Program-made: the position numbers and the translations under genes
Notes under the pieces: generated by a model
Database searches by the model: none
What the model saw: the letters and a program-made list of their open reading frames with translations, nothing else
What the model was told of the DNA's origin: nothing
Shown here: piece after piece, positions 1-9,573 of the stretch
Layout: the number at the start of each line of letters is the position of its first letter
Position numbering within the stretch: the first letter of the stretch is position 1
Origin: Cohnella baijiui
Lineage (GTDB): Bacteria > Bacillota > Bacilli > Paenibacillales > Paenibacillaceae
Direction of reading: 5' to 3'
DNA: 64,000 nucleotides
Assembly (NCBI RefSeq): GCF_020731285.1
Contig: NZ_JAJFOW010000006.1
Coordinates: 186,001-250,000 of the forward strand

Positions 1-459
1 CTCGATCGCCTCGCGCAGCAGCGGGAAAAAGAACGACTCCAGATATCCGGATGCGATGCAGATATGCGACGCCTCGTGCTGGAGCCAGGCGCCGCGCGGC
101 ATCGTCCCGTCCTCGGCCACGCGCATCCATTCCGGATGAAGCTTGTGCATCTCGACCGAGGTGAACGCGTTCAGGTACAGAATCGTACGGATGCCTTCCG
201 CCTTCAACGCTTGAGACATGAGCCCCGTGTAATCGTTCGTCATGCCGGGATGTACCGGCGCGATCTCGGAAGGATAAAACGCGTAGCCGTAATGATCGTA
301 CGCAAAAAACGAAACCGCCTCGACGCCGGCCATCCGGAACATCTCCGCCTGACGCCGCGCCTCGTCCGCCGTGAACGCCTCGGCCACGCCCTCCATCCAT
401 GGCGGCTGATGGTAATCCAGATGAAGCTTGCGGTAGACTTCGCCCGCCCAAGATGCCAT
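1..459 (-). CDS. Glycoside-hydrolase-like protein (GHL6 / beta-galactosidase-trimerisation type), C-terminus beyond the window
   Basis: The first 153 residues are present and the frame runs open through the left edge. The ATG is preceded by AAAGGAGG and begins 3 nt after the alpha-galactosidase stop, so the two are translated from one message. The visible part has a start typical of TIM-barrel hydrolases of the putative GHL6 class: KLHLDYHQPPW, then GVEAVSFFAYDHYGYAFYP, MHKLHPEWM and HEASHICIASGYLESFFFP. From position and family it should act on a sugar released or imported by this alpha-galactoside operon. The catalytic half is missing, so the activity cannot be read. The family call is from remembered sequence resemblance and is moderate. 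Confidence 0.6.
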   Translation of the reverse strand, partial: MASWAGEVYRKLHLDYHQPPWMEGVAEAFTADEARRQAEMFRMAGVEAVSFFAYDHYGYAFYPSEIAPVHPGMTNDYTGLMSQALKAEGIRTILYLNAFTSVEMHKLHPEWMRVAEDGTMPRGAWLQHEASHICIASGYLESFFFPLLREAIE

Positions 460-462
460 GCG

Positions 463-2592
463 TTACGCCTCCTTTGCCGATTCGCCGATTCGCCGCAATC
501 GCAGCAGCCAGCTGGCGTAGTCGCCGCGAAGCGCAAGCGGGAGGCCGAGATGCATCAGCGTCGAGCCGTGCCGGACCCATGCTTCACTCCCGTCGTCGCC
601 TCTCACTTCATAGACCGCCTCCGGATCCAGTCCCCTTAGGCGCAGCCTGCGCTCGCTTCCGCCGAAATGCTCGGACTGCAGGAACGCGAACACGACCGCT
701 TCGTCGCCGTCCCGGCCCACATATTGGTAAGCCGCGATATTGGAATCGCGAAGCGATGCGAGACGATATTGATCGCCATCCGTCACCAGATGGCGGATCT
801 CCTTGTAGAGCGACACGTAGCGCGCAGCCTCCGCCATCTCCTTCTCCGACCACTTGCCGATATTCGCGCCGATGCCGAGCCCCCCCATCATCGCGCTGTG
901 GAACCGATAGGAGAGCGGCAGGCTTCTGCCGTTGAAGCCGTTCGGCGCCTCCGTCACCCAGCACATCATTGCCGATGGGCTGTAGGCGTAGGTGAAGCCT
1001 TCCTGGATGGTCAAGCGATCCCTGGCGTCGGTATTGTCGCTGATCCACGCCTGATCGGCATAGCGCAAAATGCCTAGATCGATGCGGGCACCACCGCCCG
1101 CGCACGTCTCGAACGCGACGTGCGGGAATCGCCGCCGGAGCTCCGCCCAGATCTCGTACAGATTCGCCACGTGACGGTTCCATACCGAATGCGTCGTATC
1201 CGCGTTTCCCGAATCGCCCGGCTCGGTGACGGTGCGGTTCAGGTCCCACTTGATGAACGAGATCTCGTGTTTCGACAGTAGCTCCGTCATAAAATCCAGC
1301 ACGAAATGCTTCACTTCGGGCTTGCCAAGATTCAGCAAATACTGGTTGCGCAGCGGCGTGCTCCGCCGCGTCGGAAACCGGTAGATCCAATCCGGGTGCG
1401 CGCGGAACAGGTCGCTGTCCGGGTTGACCGATTCGGGCTCGACCCAAAGCCCGAACTCCATGCCCAAGCCCTTCACCGCGGCGATCAACTCCTCCAGCCC
1501 GTTCGGGAACTTCTCGGCGTTGACGCGCCAATCGCCGAGGCCTGCCCGGTCGCTGTGCCGCTCGCCAAACCAGCCGTCGTCGACGACGAACCGCTCGACG
1601 CCGATCTGTGCGGCCTTTTCCGCCAGCGCCAGCTGGTCCCTGACGTTAACCGCGAACTCGGTCGCTTCCCACGAATTGTACAGCACCTTGCGAGGCCCGC
1701 GCGCGGGCAAAATTTCCTCCCGCTCGTATTGATGCAGCGCGCGGCTCATCTGGCCGAAGCCGCCCGTGGCAAAGCCGCCCACGAAGACGGGCGATTCGTA
1801 CGTTTCGCCGGGGGCGAGCGAGAACGCGCCGTCGAAGTCGTTCACGCCGCCCGCGACCCGCACGCCGCCGAACGTCGTCCGTTCGAACACGAGCTTCCAG
1901 TTGCCGCTCCAAGCGAGCGCGCCGAACCATACCCGCCCCGCCGTTTCGCTCGCGCCGCCGTCGTCGATCGCGAACCAAGGGTTCGCGTGCGGGCCTGTGA
2001 ACCCTCGCCGCGATTCCAGCACTTTCTTGCCTTCCGAAAGCAGGTTGGAGCGTAATTGATGCTCGCCCGCCCAACGGCCCGTGACGTGCGTCAAGCGGTA
2101 ATCGGGCAGGCCTCCGATCGACCACAAGGCAGCCATCGCCTGCTCGATGCGGACGGGCTCGGCCTCCCCGTTCCGGATCGCGACACGCCGCTCGATGAGA
2201 TCGTGCCGGCCGACGACCTTGTAGCGCACGTCGACGCGAAGATCGTAGTGGGCGTCTTTCAGATGAAGCGCCAGCGCCTCTTCGCCTTCGATCGTATGGC
2301 CGATCGCTTGCAGTTGAAGATCTCGGACGCCGTCCGCGAACGACGCCTTGAGCCCGGGCTCCGCGTAATTCGCGCCGCCCCAGCCGCCATACTCCTCGGC
2401 CTCGCGATCGACCGCCGCATCGAACGAGCTATGCGATCGCGACTTTAGCAAGTCCACGGACTCGGCCGCCGCGATCGGCTCCCCCCAATACAGATGCTGG
2501 ATCGTCCCGTTCCCGTTGATCCCGAACAGATAGGACGATCGCTCGGTTCGAATTTCGAACAGCTTTTTTTCCTCGTGGTAGATGATGGCCAT
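463..2592 (-). CDS. Alpha-galactosidase, glycoside hydrolase family 36
   Basis: A 709-residue protein, the usual GH36 length, with no signal peptide, so it should act in the cytoplasm on imported melibiose or raffinose-type alpha-galactosides. The N-terminal 300 residues form the beta-sandwich part and the TIM barrel follows. Visible family marks are VVDDGWFG near 336-343, the nucleophile motif KWDLNR with Asp450, CAGGGARID near 497-505 and SDNTDA at 518-523, which carries the acid/base Asp. Start ATG is preceded by AAAGGAG. It lies 18 nt after a CUT1 permease gene and 3 nt before a second hydrolase-like gene, as the enzymatic tail of the transporter operon. Substrate preference among alpha-galactosides cannot be read. 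Confidence 0.93.
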   Translation of the reverse strand: MAIIYHEEKKLFEIRTERSSYLFGINGNGTIQHLYWGEPIAAAESVDLLKSRSHSSFDAAVDREAEEYGGWGGANYAEPGLKASFADGVRDLQLQAIGHTIEGEEALALHLKDAHYDLRVDVRYKVVGRHDLIERRVAIRNGEAEPVRIEQAMAALWSIGGLPDYRLTHVTGRWAGEHQLRSNLLSEGKKVLESRRGFTGPHANPWFAIDDGGASETAGRVWFGALAWSGNWKLVFERTTFGGVRVAGGVNDFDGAFSLAPGETYESPVFVGGFATGGFGQMSRALHQYEREEILPARGPRKVLYNSWEATEFAVNVRDQLALAEKAAQIGVERFVVDDGWFGERHSDRAGLGDWRVNAEKFPNGLEELIAAVKGLGMEFGLWVEPESVNPDSDLFRAHPDWIYRFPTRRSTPLRNQYLLNLGKPEVKHFVLDFMTELLSKHEISFIKWDLNRTVTEPGDSGNADTTHSVWNRHVANLYEIWAELRRRFPHVAFETCAGGGARIDLGILRYADQAWISDNTDARDRLTIQEGFTYAYSPSAMMCWVTEAPNGFNGRSLPLSYRFHSAMMGGLGIGANIGKWSEKEMAEAARYVSLYKEIRHLVTDGDQYRLASLRDSNIAAYQYVGRDGDEAVVFAFLQSEHFGGSERRLRLRGLDPEAVYEVRGDDGSEAWVRHGSTLMHLGLPLALRGDYASWLLRLRRIGESAKEA

Positions 2593-2610
2593 AATGACAC
2601 TCCTTTGCGA

Positions 2611-3429
2611 TTACCCTTTGATGGCGCCGGCGGCGATTCCTTTGATAATGAAACGCTGCATGAACAAGAAGAACGCGACGATCGGCACCATGCCCATGAC
2701 CGCGTAGGCGAAGGCGAGATTCAAATCGCTGCTGTATTGGCCGAAGAAGAAATACTGCTGCAGCGGGATCGTCCGGAATTGTTTGTCCTGCAGGTAAAGC
2801 AACGGCAGCAGGAAGTCGTTCCAGATATAGAGCACGTTGAGCACGAGCACGGTCGCCGTTACCGGCTTCAGCAGCGGCAGGACGATGCGGAAGAAGATCC
2901 CGGGCGTCGAACAGCCGTCGATTCGCGCCGCCTCCTCGATTTCGCGGGAGATGCCGCGAACGAAGCCCGAAAAGAACAGCACGCCCATCTGCACGCCGAA
3001 GCCGCCGTAGATCAACGCGATGCCCCAATGGCTGTTGACCAGGTGCAGCGACTTGCCCAGCTTGTAAAGCGGCAGCATCGTCACCTGGAACGGCACCATC
3101 ATCCCGGAGAGGAACAGCAGGAAGACGAAGTTATAGAACGGCTTGTTGCGCCTGGCGATCGCGTAGCCGGCGAGCGCGGACGCGATGACGATCAGCGCGA
3201 CGGAGAGGATCGTAACGAGGAGGCTGTTCATGATCGCCTTCGGATACTCCGAAGTCTCCCACGCATGAACGAAGTTGGCGAAGTCGAGCTTGGTCGGCAA
3301 TGCGTAGAAGGAATCGAACGTCATCTTCGCCGACTTGAACGCCATCAGCACCGCGACATACAGCGGGAAGACGAACACGATCGCGAGCAGAGAGACGATC
3401 GCGAAGACAAGGATGCGCAGCGGTTTCAT
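2611..3429 (-). CDS. CUT1 sugar ABC transporter permease, MalG-like
   Basis: A 272-residue inner-membrane permease starting MKPLRILVF. Hydrophobic segments include residues 5-27 and several later spans. The EAA loop that contacts the ATPase reads EIEEAARIDGCSTPGIFF followed by RIVLPLL, and the protein ends AAGAIKG, typical of MalG-type subunits. Its ATG overlaps the stop of the preceding permease as ATGA, indicating translational coupling. A longer frame exists upstream but lies inside the other permease. No ATP-binding subunit is encoded nearby, as is usual when a shared MsmX-type ATPase energises many CUT1 importers. The partner binding protein is two genes upstream and the alpha-galactosidase follows directly. 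Confidence 0.92.
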   Translation of the reverse strand: MKPLRILVFAIVSLLAIVFVFPLYVAVLMAFKSAKMTFDSFYALPTKLDFANFVHAWETSEYPKAIMNSLLVTILSVALIVIASALAGYAIARRNKPFYNFVFLLFLSGMMVPFQVTMLPLYKLGKSLHLVNSHWGIALIYGGFGVQMGVLFFSGFVRGISREIEEAARIDGCSTPGIFFRIVLPLLKPVTATVLVLNVLYIWNDFLLPLLYLQDKQFRTIPLQQYFFFGQYSSDLNLAFAYAVMGMVPIVAFFLFMQRFIIKGIAAGAIKG

Positions 3430-4307
3430 CCCATGTCGACCTCCCTTCTTCGGAAGATGCCGACTTGCACGACGGTGACGGCCACGAGCACGAGGAAGAA
3501 GATGACCGACAGGGTCATGCCGTACCCGGCCTTGAAGTTGTCGAACGACGTTCGGTAGATATAGGTGGACATGACGTCCGTGGCGAAGGCGGGTCCGCCC
3601 TTCGTCGTCACGTATACCAGATCGAACACCTTGAGCGCGCCCGTCAGCACGAGCAGCAGATTGATCGTCACGGCCGGCGCAAGCAGCGGGAACGTGATAT
3701 GGCGGAACGCCATCCATGTGCCCGCCCCGTCGATCTTCGCGCTCTCGACGAGCTCTCCCGGAATGCTCTGGAGGCCCGCGATATAGATGATCATCGGCGA
3801 ACCTACGCCTTGCCAGAGCGCCACGATGATCAGGCCCAGCATGGCGTAGTCGGGATTGCCTAACGGACTGGTCATGTCAATCCCGAAGCGGCTGAACAGC
3901 TGCGGGAAGCCTTGGCTGTAGTTGTAGCCCCAAATGAACCCGGAGAGCACGATCGAGATGACGCTGGGCAGAAAGAAGATGGTGCGAAATACGTTTTTGA
4001 ATTTCAAATAGCCGTCGAGCAACAAGGCCAGCGCCATGGATAAAACGTTGACGAGGAGCGTCACGATCAGCGCGTATTTGAACGTGTTCCATAAAGCTCT
4101 CCACAGATCGGAATCCCGGAAAGCCTTCACGTAATTATCCCATCCGACATAATGAATTTTGGGGGACACGCCATCCCAATTGGAGAACGAATACCGGAGT
4201 CCCATCGCGAGCGGAATAACGACCGCCAGGAGGAACAGGCAAAGGCCCGGCAGCAGAAACAATAGATACCAAGACTCGCCGCGTAGAGACCGTCTCAAGC
4301 TGTTCAT
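3426..4307 (-). CDS. CUT1 sugar ABC transporter permease, MalF-like
   Basis: A 293-residue permease. I chose the ATG at 4307 (MNSLRRSLRGESW) because AAAGGAAG stands six nt ahead; a further in-frame upstream start lacks such a site. The first membrane span is near residues 13-36, and the coupling loop reads GELVESAKIDGAGTWMAF, a standard EAA motif. It forms the heteromeric channel with the MalG-like subunit whose start overlaps its stop. Its place between the binding protein and the alpha-galactosidase points to alpha-galactoside import, which is inference from context. Confidence 0.92.
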   Translation of the reverse strand: MNSLRRSLRGESWYLLFLLPGLCLFLLAVVIPLAMGLRYSFSNWDGVSPKIHYVGWDNYVKAFRDSDLWRALWNTFKYALIVTLLVNVLSMALALLLDGYLKFKNVFRTIFFLPSVISIVLSGFIWGYNYSQGFPQLFSRFGIDMTSPLGNPDYAMLGLIIVALWQGVGSPMIIYIAGLQSIPGELVESAKIDGAGTWMAFRHITFPLLAPAVTINLLLVLTGALKVFDLVYVTTKGGPAFATDVMSTYIYRTSFDNFKAGYGMTLSVIFFLVLVAVTVVQVGIFRRREVDMG

Positions 4308-4376
4308 CGCGCACTTCCTTTCGGAAGAAGAACGGCACAGGCCATTTGCCCGCGCCGCTCTCTTCAATCTCTGGGC

Positions 4377-5708
4377 TTAGTTGTGATTCTTCGCGACCCA
4401 CGCATCCATCTCCTGGATGGCCTGGTCGATCGTCGATTTTTTGAAGAACATCTTCTGCATCGCTTGGGTGAACGGCGTGCCCCAGTCGATCGTCGTCTTC
4501 GCAAGGTACAGCTGCGAGTCGTACAGCTCGCCCTTGTCGAAGTAAGGCTTCAGATCGTTGACCGCCGGAGCGATGTTCGTGTCCGTCCCTTTCACGTAGC
4601 TGAGGGTATTGATGTTCTTGACGACGAGGTCCCCGCCTTCTTTGCTGGCTAGGAACGCCAGGAATTTCTCGGCGGCATCCTTGTGCGGAGACTTGCTGCT
4701 GATGGCGAGGGAGGCGTCCGGATTGAACTCCAGCTTGTTCAGGCTTTCGTCGTTGCTGAACGGATACGGGAAATAGCCCATATTGTCGTACAGCTCCGGA
4801 TTTTTCTTCTGAATGTCCGCGAGCGGCCACGTGCCCATGTACATCATGCCGACGTCGCCTTTGGCAAACAGATCGACCGCGCCGTTATAGTCCACGCCCA
4901 GTTGATCCTTGTTGCCGAGGTCGAACAGTTGCTGCGCGTGTTCGAGCATCACTTTGGTCGCGGGATTGTCCGCGAACTTGACGGCGCCGGTCTCCAATTT
5001 TTCGAAGAAATCCGGTTGGTTGTAGACGAGAGCCGAATTGCTCGGCATGTCCCGGGTGAGCCACATGCTAAGCGTCCAAGGGTCCTTCCATCCGAGTGCG
5101 AACGGCGTCTTGCCGGCTTCCTTGATCTTCTTGGCGGCAGCGATCATCGCGTCGTACGTTCTCGGAATCTCGATGCCAAGGTCGCCGAAGATCTTCTTGT
5201 TGTAGAACACCGCGATGGGATTCGCGTTTACCGGCATGATGTAGTTTTTGCCGTCCGTCGATTGAGACTTCAGCACGCTCTCGTCGAAGTCGGCCAGGAA
5301 GGGCTTGCCCGTCAGATCCTCGAGATATCCGCCGTCCGAGAACAGCTTCGTCTGGGCGCCGGCATTCAGCGTGAACACGTCCACGACGTCGCCCCCGGCG
5401 AGCTTGGTCTTGAGCAGGGTGTAATAATCGTCGTACTTCACGGGTTGGACGTCGACCTTGATGTTCGGATTCTCGCTCTCGAACTGCTCGACGATTTTGG
5501 CCACACCGTCCGTGAAGTCGCTTTTGAAATGCATGAAGGAGATCGTTACGGGTTTGCCGTCGTCCGCGGATGCGGTAGGAGATGCGGAAGCGGAGTCGCC
5601 GCCGCCGGCGCCCGGACTGCTCTGCGAATCGTTGTTTCCGCCGCCGCAGGCGGCCAAGATCAGCGTCATCAGTGCCGCGCTGACGCCAAGGCTTACTGTC
5701 TTTTTCAT
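4377..5708 (-). CDS. Extracellular sugar-binding lipoprotein (family 1)
   Basis: A 443-residue lipoprotein beginning MKKTVSLGVSAALM, with lipobox LAAC at about residues 19-22 followed by a Gly/Asn/Ser-rich linker, as in Gram-positive binding proteins. AAAGGGGAAAG precedes the ATG; a longer in-frame start at 5744 lacks a better site. The mature part has the standard family 1 layout, with VTISFMHFKSDF as the first strand and DVFTLNAGAQTKLFSDG. It should capture a galactoside outside the membrane and deliver it to the two permeases that follow. It comes after a YesM/YesN pair, which probably senses the same sugar and controls the operon. Confidence 0.92.
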   Translation of the reverse strand: MKKTVSLGVSAALMTLILAACGGGNNDSQSSPGAGGGDSASASPTASADDGKPVTISFMHFKSDFTDGVAKIVEQFESENPNIKVDVQPVKYDDYYTLLKTKLAGGDVVDVFTLNAGAQTKLFSDGGYLEDLTGKPFLADFDESVLKSQSTDGKNYIMPVNANPIAVFYNKKIFGDLGIEIPRTYDAMIAAAKKIKEAGKTPFALGWKDPWTLSMWLTRDMPSNSALVYNQPDFFEKLETGAVKFADNPATKVMLEHAQQLFDLGNKDQLGVDYNGAVDLFAKGDVGMMYMGTWPLADIQKKNPELYDNMGYFPYPFSNDESLNKLEFNPDASLAISSKSPHKDAAEKFLAFLASKEGGDLVVKNINTLSYVKGTDTNIAPAVNDLKPYFDKGELYDSQLYLAKTTIDWGTPFTQAMQKMFFKKSTIDQAIQEMDAWVAKNHN

Positions 5709-5855
5709 GCGCTTTCCCCTTTTCTTCGTATAGGTTCGGAGCAAGCGTCCTTGCCCTGTCCCTCATCTTATCCAGCGCGGGAACGCGGCGTAATCCAATA
5801 TTTTGGGGGACGATTGTTCATTTTTTTGCACGGGGCGCGGAGCGGAACGGCCCGA

Positions 5856-7445
5856 TCAAGGCCGATCCGACATCTCGCGATATTCGGAAGGGGTGTGGCC
5901 GGTGAACTTCTTGAACACTTGGCTGAAGTACCGTTGGTTCTCGTAGCCGACCAGCTCGGAGATTTCGCTGATCTTCCTGTTCGGGGAACGGAGCAGCTCG
6001 CAGGCCTTCTCCATTCGTTTACGCGTGACGTATTCGATGAAGTTCTCGTCCGTAACCGTCTTGAACAGCTTGCTGAGGTAGCTCGGATCCAAGTAAAAAC
6101 GAGTGGCGATATCGACCAAGCTGACGTCTTCAAAGTAGTGGTCGTCCAAATATTGCACGATGTCCCGAATCGATCGTTCGGATTCCGGTTCGCCTCGGCG
6201 GTTTGCGGCATTCGCCTCCGCAGCCGCCGTCAACCGGTCCAGATAAGCGCCGAGCGCTCGCCCTTCCATGACTGCGTCGATCGTTCGCGCTTCGAACAGT
6301 CCTTCGCGTTTGGCATCGCTTCCCGGCATCTCGGACGCGGCCAGCTCCGCGATCCGAGACAGCTCCCGCTGGACGTCGCGTATCGTCGCTTCCGCATGGT
6401 TGCCGAGCTTGCGGACGAACTCGTCCAGCATGCGGCGAACGTCCTTCGCGTTGCCCGATCCGAAGGCTTGGGAAAGCCGCTTCAGATCGAACGTCGGGAT
6501 CAACTCCACCGGAGAAGCTGCGCGTTTGGTCTCGGCTGCGGAGACGGTCAGCCCCGCATAGGAGAACGAACAGTCTCCGAGCGCCGAGACTGCCGTCCGG
6601 AACGCGTCCGGCATCTCCTCCAAGCCGTCGAAAGCCGGACTCCATCCGACCGCGACGTCGCCTCCCAGCGTCTGGTTGACGGCTTGTTGGAAGGCGCCGA
6701 GCGCTTCCCCCGCGCGCAGGTCCGGATAAGCCGATCTCGGCAGAATCAAGCATAGTCTGGAACGATCGTCCGTCTTGAACAGGAGCGCTCTGTCGTCCCG
6801 AAGCACTTCGCGCAAGACATTCTCCAATCCGAACATATACAAGTCGGCGTTGCCATGAAACTTCAATTGCGCGATCTCCTGAAACTGGCGAATCTGGCAG
6901 ACGGCTGCCCGATAGCCGTCGGCTTCGGTCGGGATGTCGAGCTCTCTCGCCTGCCGCCGGATATCCGACGCGTTTGCGATTCGCCCGCTTGCGACATGCT
7001 GAAGAAACACTTCGGTCCTCAGCTTCAGCATATCCCGGGAGGACTGCTTCTCGAGCTGCCGGCTCGTATGTTCGCGTACGGCACGGATGGCCTTGCCCAG
7101 CGCTTCGCGCAGCTCCGGCATCGAGACCGGCTTGAGCGCATACTCGCATGCCTGGTAAGTCAATGCCGCCTTCAAATATTCGAACTGCGAGTAGCCGCTG
7201 ATGACGACCACCTTGATCTCCCGGAACTCCCGGTGAAGGCGCTCGAGGAATTGTTGGCCGTTCATGATCGGCATGTTCATATCGGTGACGACGATATGGG
7301 GCTTGTTCATCCGAATGAGGTCGAGCGCCTCTTCCCCGTTCTTCGCCTCCGCGACGACTTCGGCGTCCAGGTCCAGCGCCTCGATCATTTTGGCGATGGC
7401 TTTGCGCCCCGGCGCCTCGTCGTCGACGACCATGATTTTATACAT
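5856..7445 (-). CDS. YesN-type response regulator with AraC DNA-binding domain
   Basis: A 529-residue regulator. The receiver domain fills residues 1-120 with acidic pocket VVDDE, phosphoacceptor Asp55 in VVTDMNMP, a conserved Ser in ISGYS and Lys in ALKPV. A long linker follows, and the last 100 residues are an AraC double helix-turn-helix (DIATRFYLDPSYLSKLFK, then VGYENQRYFSQVFKKFTG). The start ATG lies inside the last codons of the sensor kinase gene: the two genes overlap by 8 nt. It should activate the adjacent alpha-galactoside transporter operon on phosphorylation by that kinase; the target is inferred from adjacency. Confidence 0.93.
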   Translation of the reverse strand: MYKIMVVDDEAPGRKAIAKMIEALDLDAEVVAEAKNGEEALDLIRMNKPHIVVTDMNMPIMNGQQFLERLHREFREIKVVVISGYSQFEYLKAALTYQACEYALKPVSMPELREALGKAIRAVREHTSRQLEKQSSRDMLKLRTEVFLQHVASGRIANASDIRRQARELDIPTEADGYRAAVCQIRQFQEIAQLKFHGNADLYMFGLENVLREVLRDDRALLFKTDDRSRLCLILPRSAYPDLRAGEALGAFQQAVNQTLGGDVAVGWSPAFDGLEEMPDAFRTAVSALGDCSFSYAGLTVSAAETKRAASPVELIPTFDLKRLSQAFGSGNAKDVRRMLDEFVRKLGNHAEATIRDVQRELSRIAELAASEMPGSDAKREGLFEARTIDAVMEGRALGAYLDRLTAAAEANAANRRGEPESERSIRDIVQYLDDHYFEDVSLVDIATRFYLDPSYLSKLFKTVTDENFIEYVTRKRMEKACELLRSPNRKISEISELVGYENQRYFSQVFKKFTGHTPSEYREMSDRP

Positions 7446-9234
7446 CGTCCTCTCCTCGTTTCTTGTAGGGAATTCGAATGCGGATCGTGGTCCCCATGCC
7501 GGGCTCGCTATCAATCTCGAGGCCGTATGGCTCCCCGTAGACGAGGCGGATCCGCTCGTGCACGTTCTTGAGACCGATCGACATCCCCGAGAAGATCTCG
7601 AGCGAACGCCGGTCCAGTCCTTCCCGGATGGCGGCCAGCTTGTCCGCTTCGATGCCCGGCCCGTTGTCGCTCAGCGAGATGACTGCTGACTGTTCATCCC
7701 TGTGCGCGGTAGCCCGGATGGTCAGCGCTTCTCCGCCGTTCTTCTCCAACGCGTGAACGATGACGTTCTCCACGATCGGCTGCAGGATGAAGCGGATAAT
7801 CGTCATGTCCATGAATGCGGCATCGACCTCGAATTCCGTCGTCAGCGAATCCTCGAAACGCAATTGCTGAATGTAGAGATAGTTGTTGACGTGCGCCAGC
7901 TCCATGCCGAGGGTCGACTCCGTATTCCCTTCATAGAAGCTGTAGCGGAACATATCGGCCAACGCCCGGCACATCTCGTGAATTTCGTAATCGCCGATCA
8001 GTACGGCCTTGCCCCCGATCGTCTGCAGCGTGTTGTATAGAAAGTGCGGGTTGATCTGCATTTGAAGCGCGAGGATCTGCGCTTCTTTGTTCCGCAGCTG
8101 CGTCTGGTATTCCAGCTCGATTAACGACCGGATCTTGTCCGTCATGAAGTTGAAGTTCCGCATCAGCTCGGAGAGATCGTCGCGGTAGCGCTTGGGCCTC
8201 AGCGTCACTTGGAAGTTGCCGGCCCGGACGGACTTCATCGCGTTGCCGAGCAATTGGATCGGTTTCGTGATATAACGTTGCACGAGATAGGAGCACAAAA
8301 CGACGACGAGCATGACGAACAAAATCGCGCCGAAGATCAAGTTGAGCGTATTCCGACGGTTCTGCGCCAACTCGGATGCCGGATACAGAATCGTAAGGCC
8401 CATATTGGCATTGTCCAGCGGGGCCGTGCTGACGAGCAAGTCCTTGGGCCCCGTAAACTTTAACGTGCGAACGGGTTCCGCGGGGGGCGATTCGGGCCGC
8501 CGATACGGCGTCACCGCCGATGGATACGCGCCGTTCGTCCGATAGAACGCCTCTCCATAGGCGTTCTGCAGGACGATGACATTCGGCGCCTTGTTCACGG
8601 ATTCGATCTTCTTCGCCAGCTCTTTCTGCCGGACGAAGAAGACCATCGTGCCGAACTTCTTTCTATAGAAGGGATCGTAGATCGTAATGGCGTATGCGAA
8701 CAGGTCTTCGTTGATCGCCGGCTCGCGGTACGAGAACAGAAGCGACTGCTGAAACGGCAGATCAAGCATCTCCGGAAAATGGGGAGTGCCCGGGCCGAGA
8801 CGGATGGCGTCGTAGCTGGACGCCCGGGACCAGGAATCATTCAGTTCGTTGTTCTCGCCGTAGATCATGATCTTGATGATATCTTTGTTCTTGCTGACGA
8901 CGAGCGAGTAGTAATTGGCCAGCGTCTCCCGGAGGTTAAGAATGTCGGCGTCGTTGTAGTTTGCCCCGTGCGCCATCAAGGCGATGATTCGGTTGAAGCC
9001 GGATCCGTAGATTTGCAGCGCGGAAGCGGAAAAATTGCGAAAATAATCGTCCAGGTAGCCGTAGAGGTAATCGGCGTTCTGCTCGGAGCTGCGGACCAGC
9101 GTCTGCTCCAACGATCGCGTGCTGGACCGGTAGAAGAGAAGCGACAGGACCAGCATCGGAATAAGCGAGATGACGGCGCTGCTCCAGATGATCTTGGTAC
9201 GTATGCTTCGATTCACGAACAACCATTTTAACAT
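7438..9234 (-). CDS. YesM-type sensor histidine kinase
   Basis: A 598-residue membrane kinase. A transmembrane segment at 15-35, an extracytoplasmic sensor region of about 260 residues and a second segment at 296-318 are followed by HAMP, the His_kinase domain with His397 in QINPHFLYNTL, and a C-terminal ATPase with IVENVIVHALEK, SDNGPGIE and GIGLKNVHERI. The ATG at 9234 has GGAG ten nt ahead; an upstream in-frame start adds 21 residues without hydrophobic character. It overlaps the response regulator gene by 8 nt, so the two form one unit upstream of an alpha-galactoside import operon. The extracellular domain probably senses the sugar or its loaded binding protein. Confidence 0.93.
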   Translation of the reverse strand: MLKWLFVNRSIRTKIIWSSAVISLIPMLVLSLLFYRSSTRSLEQTLVRSSEQNADYLYGYLDDYFRNFSASALQIYGSGFNRIIALMAHGANYNDADILNLRETLANYYSLVVSKNKDIIKIMIYGENNELNDSWSRASSYDAIRLGPGTPHFPEMLDLPFQQSLLFSYREPAINEDLFAYAITIYDPFYRKKFGTMVFFVRQKELAKKIESVNKAPNVIVLQNAYGEAFYRTNGAYPSAVTPYRRPESPPAEPVRTLKFTGPKDLLVSTAPLDNANMGLTILYPASELAQNRRNTLNLIFGAILFVMLVVVLCSYLVQRYITKPIQLLGNAMKSVRAGNFQVTLRPKRYRDDLSELMRNFNFMTDKIRSLIELEYQTQLRNKEAQILALQMQINPHFLYNTLQTIGGKAVLIGDYEIHEMCRALADMFRYSFYEGNTESTLGMELAHVNNYLYIQQLRFEDSLTTEFEVDAAFMDMTIIRFILQPIVENVIVHALEKNGGEALTIRATAHRDEQSAVISLSDNGPGIEADKLAAIREGLDRRSLEIFSGMSIGLKNVHERIRLVYGEPYGLEIDSEPGMGTTIRIRIPYKKRGEDDV

Positions 9235-9573
9235 GTTCACTTCGCTCCCGTCGTCGGCTGCCGGAATGCCTGCAAATGCGGATCGGCGTGCTTCCATGAA
9301 GGGGACAGCCGACGCGCGTCCAATATATTAGCAGTTCGTGCGGGCAAACACAATTCAACGTTTGGTGCTGCGCATGTTCAATTTTTTGTGCCGAATCCTG
9401 CTCCGCTCCAGACGTGGACGTCGCGGCGATCCATTTGCATCGGAGACGGTGCGCCAAAAGCCCGATGTCCGTCGACGCGGGTTTCCAGGCGTTGTCGGTC
9501 GGAGCTTGCCCGTGCGCCTGATCAACGCAACCCTATCCCTGTTATTGCGTAATATCCCTTACCGTAAAAAAGA
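9235..9573. other. Intergenic region between divergent genes
   Basis: About 340 bases without a credible gene. It separates the leftward kinase gene from a rightward membrane protein gene, so it must carry both promoters. I could not pick a convincing -35/-10 pair or terminator in it. Confidence 0.5.
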
